This document shows, piece by piece, positions 29,567 to 33,384 of a stretch of DNA of 33,384 nucleotides (positions within the stretch are counted from its first letter, which is position 1; every line of letters starts with the position of its first letter). Made by a program: the position numbers and the translations under genes. The stretch lies in assembly GCF_000282515.1 (NCBI RefSeq), contig NZ_AKJD01000110.1, positions 1 through 33,384 on the forward strand. The letters are read 5' to 3'. Below the pieces are notes generated by a model. It did not search any database. It worked only from the letters and a program-made list of their open reading frames with translations, and was not told the DNA's origin. This DNA comes from Pseudomonas sp. GM80 (GTDB lineage Bacteria > Pseudomonadota > Gammaproteobacteria > Pseudomonadales > Pseudomonadaceae).

Positions 29567-30637
29567 GTGAAGACGCTATTTGCCATGACGATGGCCGCCG
29601 CCATCACCCTCTGCACGCCCGTCCTGCATGCGACGGAAGCCCCCGACGCCGACGAAATCGCCTTTAACGCGCTGAGCCCGGTGGTTTCTGCACTGCTCAA
29701 CGCCGACGATGTACCGGAGTTGATGGAGCGGGCCGAGAAGCTCGAAGAAACCGACACGTTGCAGGCAATTGCGGTTTACCTGGCAGCCTCCCGTGAAGAT
29801 CCCAAGCAACTGCTGGCGCCTTATCAGGTGGCGGCGCTGTTTGCCCGTCGTGGCGATGACCGACTGGCGCTGCGCTATCTGCAGGAGGCCGATGACCGTG
29901 GCCTGTGGTTCGGCCCGCTGCTGGCAGGGGACGAAGACTTCTCAGAGCTCCGCGACACCGCCACCTACAAATCCGTACTGGCCAGCGCGCAGCAGCGTTA
30001 CAAGAAAATCGCCGAGGGCAAGGTTGGCGCGATTTCCGTGCTCAATCCGTCGGCGAAGATCCCGGTGCCCAAAGCCTGCCGCCCGGTGGTGGTGTGGCTG
30101 CACGGTTACGGCGTCAATGGCGAGCTGGATGCAGACTACCAGCCGCTGGCCGACACCGGCGCAATCATTCTGGGGATCAACGGCACGCAAATGATCAACG
30201 CGGTCGACAGCTTCCGCTGGATCGGCCCCGGTTTCGAAGGCACCCATCAAACCGTGCAGAAAGGCCTCAAAGCCCTCGAAGCCCAGCAATGCATCGACCG
30301 CAAACGCGTGTTTTTGATGGGCTTCTCGCAAGGTTCGCAACACGCTGGCGCGCTGTTGGCGCAACACCCGGACGATTACGCCGGCGCACTGCTGCTATCA
30401 CCCGGCGGCAATCAACCGACGCCCACCGAAAGCAAGGCGCGCGGCAAGCGTGTGTTTGTCATCAATGGCAAAAAAGAAGGGCCGGGCAATCTACAGATGA
30501 GCGCCGATTTCCGCCAATTGTTCAGCGACGGCAACGAGGTCAAATCCCGCACCCACGAGGCCGGACACACCTTCCCGGACGACTGGAACACCTCGCTGCC
30601 GCAGGCGCTGCGCTGGTTGATGGGGGAGGAGGTTTGA
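29567..30637 (+). CDS. Exported alpha/beta hydrolase with helical N-terminal region
   Basis: This 356-aa protein has a signal peptide (cleavage after VLHA), so it acts outside the cytoplasm. Residues about 30-140 form a helical, TPR-like region (for example LAPYQVAALFARRGDDRLAL). The C-terminal half is an esterase/phospholipase-type alpha/beta hydrolase: oxyanion region VVWLHGYGVNGE, nucleophile elbow GFSQGSQ (Ser about residue 251) and catalytic His in EAGHTFPDDW (about residue 336). The substrate is unknown. The start is GTG at 29567, preceded by AAGGA at 29554-29558. Confidence 0.85.
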   Translation: MKTLFAMTMAAAITLCTPVLHATEAPDADEIAFNALSPVVSALLNADDVPELMERAEKLEETDTLQAIAVYLAASREDPKQLLAPYQVAALFARRGDDRLALRYLQEADDRGLWFGPLLAGDEDFSELRDTATYKSVLASAQQRYKKIAEGKVGAISVLNPSAKIPVPKACRPVVVWLHGYGVNGELDADYQPLADTGAIILGINGTQMINAVDSFRWIGPGFEGTHQTVQKGLKALEAQQCIDRKRVFLMGFSQGSQHAGALLAQHPDDYAGALLLSPGGNQPTPTESKARGKRVFVINGKKEGPGNLQMSADFRQLFSDGNEVKSRTHEAGHTFPDDWNTSLPQALRWLMGEEV

Positions 30638-30681
30638 GATGCGGGTGTATCGGTTTGATCGCTAGCGTCTGATCGATTGTC

Positions 30682-30772
30682 ATCGCTGGCAAGCCAGCTC
30701 CCACAAGGTTTTTTGTCTTGTTCAGATTTTGTAACCAATACAAAAACCTGTGGGAGCTGGCTTGCCAGCGAT
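30682..30772. repeat. REPIN left of the RAYT gene
   Basis: Facing REP units, CGCTGGCAAGCCAGCTCCCA and TGGGAGCTGGCTTGCCAGCG, with T and A runs (30682-30772), form arms of about 30 bases with one unpaired A. It lies about 100 bases before the RAYT start and has the same core as the REPs after it, as expected for cognate REPs of a RAYT. Confidence 0.87.
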
Positions 30773-30868
30773 GGCGGCCTGACTGACACATCAAGAAAAA
30801 AGACCAGCCCGCCAAATAGACCACTGAGGTCTAGCCTTCTGATGAACCCATCATGAAGGGGCAATGGA

Positions 30869-31327
30869 TTGCCTGATCTTCCTGCTTCACATCGTCTGCG
30901 AGCCGGTCGCTATGCCGAGCCCAACCGCATCTATCTACTGACCACGAACACACTTGATCGAAAACCCATCTTCGCCGATTTCACTCTGGGCAGATTGGTC
31001 GTTCATCAATTTCGTCGCGCGCAAAATGTTGGACTGGCAAAGTCGTTGGCATGGGTAGTCATGCCGGATCATTTTCATTGGTTGATTGAGCTGGAAAACT
31101 GTTCGCTCAGAAGGCTGATGAGGGAAACCAAATCTTTGATTGCTCGGGACGTGAACGAGTGCAGCGGTCGAAGCGGGCCGCTTTGGCAGTAAGGCTTTCA
31201 TGATCGTGCACTGCGGCGGGAGGAGGATTTGGTGAAGATGGCGCGGTATGTAGTGGCCAACCCGTTGCGGGCAGGCTTGGTGGAAAAGCTGGGTGATTAT
31301 CCGCTGTGGGATGCCATTTGGATTTGA
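30869..31327 (+). pseudogene. REP-associated tyrosine transposase (RAYT), broken by an in-frame stop
   Basis: RAYTs are single-copy IS200/IS605-like HUH nucleases thought to mobilise REP sequences. The N-terminal part reads PASHRLRAGRYAEPNRIYLL and the HUH motif is present in MPDHFHWLIEL (His68, His70). A TAA at 31190-31192 (codon 108) interrupts the frame between PLWQ and GFHDRALRREEDLVKM; reading on in the same frame gives 44 more codons with the catalytic Tyr (MARYVVANPLRAGL, Tyr127) to a TGA at 31325-31327. One base change (AAA or AAG to TAA, or CAA to TAA) explains it. The translated 107-aa product lacks the catalytic Tyr and should be inactive. The start is TTG at 30869 after GAAGGGG. 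REPs of one family flank it on both sides. Confidence 0.88.
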
Positions 31328-31347
31328 TCTGAAACCGAGTTGCCTTC

Positions 31348-31558
31348 ATCGCTGGCAAGCCAGCTCCCACAGGTTTTTGTGCTGGACAAAGATTTTGCAT
31401 TTCTGCATGAGTGATTGTGAGAGTTGGCAAGTCAGTCCTGTGTTGGATGCAAATTTTGCAAACAACACAAATCCCTGTGGGAGCTGGCAAGTCAGTCCTG
31501 TGTTGGATTTAAGTTTTGCAAACAACACATATCCTGTGGGAGCTGGCTTGCCAGCGAT
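31348..31558. repeat. REP pair right of the RAYT gene with internal tandem duplication
   Basis: The outer REPs at 31348-31373 (ATCGCTGGCAAGCCAGCTCC...) and 31533-31558 face each other. Between them a 60-base unit is repeated: 31421-31480 and 31481-31540 are near identical (GGCAAGTCAGTCCTGTGTTG is shared, and the second copy is one base shorter near its end). The inner GCTGGCAAGTCAG sequences are decayed REP arms. The stretch has no gene and lies between the broken RAYT and the TetR gene. Confidence 0.85.
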
Positions 31559-31573
31559 AGCATCACCGCGGTC

Positions 31574-32182
31574 TTACTGATCCGGCTCACACCCCTTCAG
31601 CACCAACCGGATAATCGTCTGTGCCGCCGCCTCGTAATCCGCCTCGTCCAGCTTGTCCTTCCCTGTGACCGCAGAAATCTGCCAGTCAAAGTCGGCGTAG
31701 GTCTGGGTCGCCGCCCAGATGCTGAACATCAGGTGATTAGGGTCGATCGGGGCGATTTGCCCGCGGTCGATCCAGCTCTGGATGCAGTCGATGTTGTGCT
31801 TGGCCTGGCCGTTGAGCTGCTCGACCAGGTCGGCGCTCAAATGCGGGGCGCCGTGCATGATTTCGCTGGCGAACACCTTGGAGGCGAAGGGCAGGTCGCG
31901 GGAGATGCGGATCTTCGAGCGGATGTAGCCGCTCAGCACTTCGCTCGGTACACCGTCCGGGTTGAACGGCGTCGAGGCCTGCAGAATCGGCACGATGATG
32001 CTTTCCAATACCTCGCGGTAAAGGTTTTCCTTGGACTTGAAGTAATAGTAGACGTTGGGCTTGGGCAATCCCGCCTTGGCGGCGATGTCGCTGGTTTTGG
32101 TCGCAGCGAAGCCCTTGTCGGCAAACTCCTCACTGGCGGCACGCAGGATCAGTTCTTTGTTGCGCTCGCGGATTGTGCTCAT
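31574..32182 (-). CDS. TetR-family regulator, RutR-like
   Basis: This is a 202-aa TetR regulator with an N-terminal helix-turn-helix (FADKGFAATKTSDIAAKAGL, PKPNVYYYFKSKENLYREVL; about residues 10-60) and a C-terminal domain that resembles E. coli RutR/YcdC (SRDLPFASKVFASEIMHGAP and APIDPNHLMFSIWAATQTYA, then DF). RutR senses uracil/thymine and controls pyrimidine breakdown; Pseudomonas relatives usually lie beside pyrimidine reductive-pathway genes, which are not in this window. The start at 32182 is chosen; the frame extends to 32221 without similarity. Ligand and targets are inferred from family only. Confidence 0.9.
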   Translation of the reverse strand: MSTIRERNKELILRAASEEFADKGFAATKTSDIAAKAGLPKPNVYYYFKSKENLYREVLESIIVPILQASTPFNPDGVPSEVLSGYIRSKIRISRDLPFASKVFASEIMHGAPHLSADLVEQLNGQAKHNIDCIQSWIDRGQIAPIDPNHLMFSIWAATQTYADFDWQISAVTGKDKLDEADYEAAAQTIIRLVLKGCEPDQ

Positions 32183-32317
32183 AAACCCGGTGGTTCCTTG
32201 CCTGTTCTGGCGGTTGCGCATGGTAGCACCGGCCTCGCGCAGCGCTCAAGAATGCCCCGTGTGGTCTGTGGTCGCGTTATGCTTCGCAACATTCATACAT
32301 AGAAGGAAACAGGATTC

Positions 32318-33232
32318 ATGGCAGGAAGCAGTTTGCTGGTGCTGATCGACGATATCGCCACCGTTCTGGACGACGTTGCCTTGATGACCAAGATGGCCGC
32401 CAAGAAGACCGCCGGTGTGCTCGGTGACGATCTGGCGCTCAATGCCCAGCAAGTCTCCGGCGTGCGTGCCGAGCGGGAAATTCCCGTGGTCTGGGCGGTG
32501 GCCAAGGGTTCGTTCGTCAACAAACTGATCCTCGTGCCGTTGGCACTGGCAATCAGTGCGTTCGTGCCGTGGCTGGTGACACCGCTGTTGATGGTCGGCG
32601 GTGCGTACCTGTGTTTCGAAGGGTTCGAGAAGCTCGCGCACAAGTTTCTGCACAGCGAAGCTGAAGACGAGGCCGGGCACGCGCAGCTGACTGAGGCCGT
32701 GGCCGATCCGGCGACCGATCTGGTGGCGTATGAAAAGGACAAGATCAAAGGCGCAATCCGCACCGACTTCATTCTTTCAGCGGAAATCATCGCGATTACG
32801 CTCGGCACTGTGGCGGACGCTTCGCTGACTCAGCAAGTGATCGTGATGTCTGGCATCGCCATTGTCATGACGGTCGGTGTTTACGGTCTGGTGGCGGGCA
32901 TCGTCAAACTCGACGACCTCGGCCTGTGGTTGACGCAGAAGCCTGGGCAGATGGCCAAAAAGATTGGCAGCGGCATTCTCAGCGCTGCGCCGTACATGAT
33001 GAAAACCTTGTCGGTGGTCGGTACAGCGGCGATGTTCCTGGTCGGCGGCGGCATCCTGACTCACGGCGTGCCGGTGCTGCATCACTGGATTGAAGGCGTT
33101 GGTGCGGCGGCCGGCAGTGTCGGGTTTGCGGTGCCGATGTTGCTCAACGGTGTCGCGGGGATCATCGCTGGTGCGGTGGTGTTGGCGGTGGTTTCCGTTG
33201 TCGGCAAAATCTGGAAATCTGTTAAAGGCTAA
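32318..33232 (+). CDS. DUF808 membrane protein (YedI family)
   Basis: This 304-aa inner-membrane protein begins AGSSLLVLIDDIATVLDDVA, then MTKMAAKKTAGVLGDDLALN and QQVSGVRAEREIPVVWAVAK, all hallmarks of the DUF808/YedI family. About six to seven hydrophobic segments follow (about residues 65-100, 150-200 and 225-300). The function of the family is not established. AGAAGGA precedes the ATG. It is divergent from the TetR gene, so that regulator could control it. A REP pair starts at its stop codon. Confidence 0.9.
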   Translation: MAGSSLLVLIDDIATVLDDVALMTKMAAKKTAGVLGDDLALNAQQVSGVRAEREIPVVWAVAKGSFVNKLILVPLALAISAFVPWLVTPLLMVGGAYLCFEGFEKLAHKFLHSEAEDEAGHAQLTEAVADPATDLVAYEKDKIKGAIRTDFILSAEIIAITLGTVADASLTQQVIVMSGIAIVMTVGVYGLVAGIVKLDDLGLWLTQKPGQMAKKIGSGILSAAPYMMKTLSVVGTAAMFLVGGGILTHGVPVLHHWIEGVGAAAGSVGFAVPMLLNGVAGIIAGAVVLAVVSVVGKIWKSVKG

Positions 33233-33304
33233 AAGATCGCAGCCTTCGGCAGCTCCTACATGGGCATCGCGCACCCCCTGTAGGAGCTGCCGCAGGCTGC
33301 GATC
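33231..33304. repeat. Type-1 REP pair after the DUF808 gene
   Basis: The facing arms are at 33231-33260 and 33279-33304 with the core GCAGCCTTCGGCAGCTCCTA; they differ at one position (GAAGG against GCAGG). The left arm begins inside the TAA stop codon of the DUF808 gene. Confidence 0.85.
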
Positions 33305-33313
33305 CCTTGATCT

Positions 33314-33354
33314 AAAAAAAAGGGGCCATTCGACTCGCATCGAATGGCCCCTTT
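33314..33354 (-). terminator. Intrinsic terminator for a minus-strand transcript entering from the right
   Basis: A 15-bp perfect stem (33319-33333 and 33340-33354, AAAGGGGCCATTCGA and its complement) with a 6-base loop is followed, on the minus strand, by eight T. On the plus strand only three T follow, so it mainly serves a minus-strand gene lying beyond the window edge. Confidence 0.75.
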
Positions 33355-33384
33355 GTGTGTCTGCTGTCCCGTCCTGAATAAGGT

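Noticed and set aside
31421..31558. A CRISPR array, because of regularly spaced repeats
   Set aside because: The 60-base units repeat as a whole, including the 'spacer', and the repeated parts are REP arms. There are only two units and no cas gene.
33360..33384. End of a coding gene at the right edge
   Set aside because: Only about 25 bases follow the terminator; no stop codon or protein family can be recognised in so short a piece.

Overview
The window is chromosomal DNA from a fluorescent Pseudomonas, most likely the P. fluorescens/P. koreensis group. Three things point there: the end of the polar flagellar chemotaxis cluster lies next to the ccm cytochrome c maturation operon, the proteins read like known Pseudomonas families, and there are many palindromic repeats with the GTAGGAGCTGCCGNAGGCTGCGATC and GTGGGAGCTGGCTTGCCAGC cores typical of this group. 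There is no tRNA, rRNA, CRISPR array or phage. No gene-free gap reaches 300 bases once the broken transposase and the repeats are counted.

Layout. (1) 20-1965, plus strand: the end of the chemotaxis cluster (ParP-like CheW-domain protein, CheW, DUF2802 protein). (2) 2056-3956, minus strand: a FliK-like protein and a free-standing FlhB C-terminal-domain protein (FlhX/YlqH type), ending tail to tail with region 1 across a perfect 30-bp palindromic terminator. (3) 4154-11104, plus strand: the complete ccmABCDEFGHI operon, with most junctions overlapping as ATGA or GTGA, followed by a small lipoprotein gene. (4) 11666-13578, plus strand: a two-gene accessory insert of visibly lower GC, consisting of an ABC-type ATPase and an HNH-fold protein. 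It looks like a Septu (PtuA/PtuB)-like anti-phage module whose HNH protein has lost half of its zinc cysteines. (5) 13592-18120: LysR regulator, short-chain dehydrogenase, peroxiredoxin-like protein, HicA/HicB toxin-antitoxin pair and MFS transporter. (6) 18363-20101: exported DUF5666-like protein and the sulfate-binding protein Sbp. (7) 20285-28757, minus strand: gcl-hyi-glxR-ttuD-pyk, followed by a urea transporter and a voltage-gated K+ channel with a C-terminal zinc ribbon. A GlcG/HbpS gene is divergent from gcl. (8) 29567-33232: exported alpha/beta hydrolase, a REP-associated transposase (RAYT) broken by one in-frame stop and flanked by its REP sequences, a RutR-like TetR regulator and a DUF808 membrane protein.

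How the genes work together. The ccm operon exports haem, attaches it to apocytochromes c and keeps their cysteines reduced. The gcl operon turns two glyoxylate molecules into tartronate semialdehyde (Gcl), interconverts this with hydroxypyruvate (Hyi), reduces it to glycerate (GlxR), phosphorylates glycerate (TtuD) and ends at pyruvate (Pyk). Allantoin breakdown yields both glyoxylate and urea, so the downstream urea transporter fits a purine or ureide nitrogen-salvage role. Two identical TTGTATACAA palindromes sit in the gcl/hbpS divergent region and probably bind one shared, unlinked regulator.

The most notable items are the Septu-like pair with a degenerate zinc knuckle, the dead RAYT in its REP nest with a local 60-bp tandem duplication, and the insertion of palindromic elements in every sizeable gap of the gcl-to-urea-transporter run.
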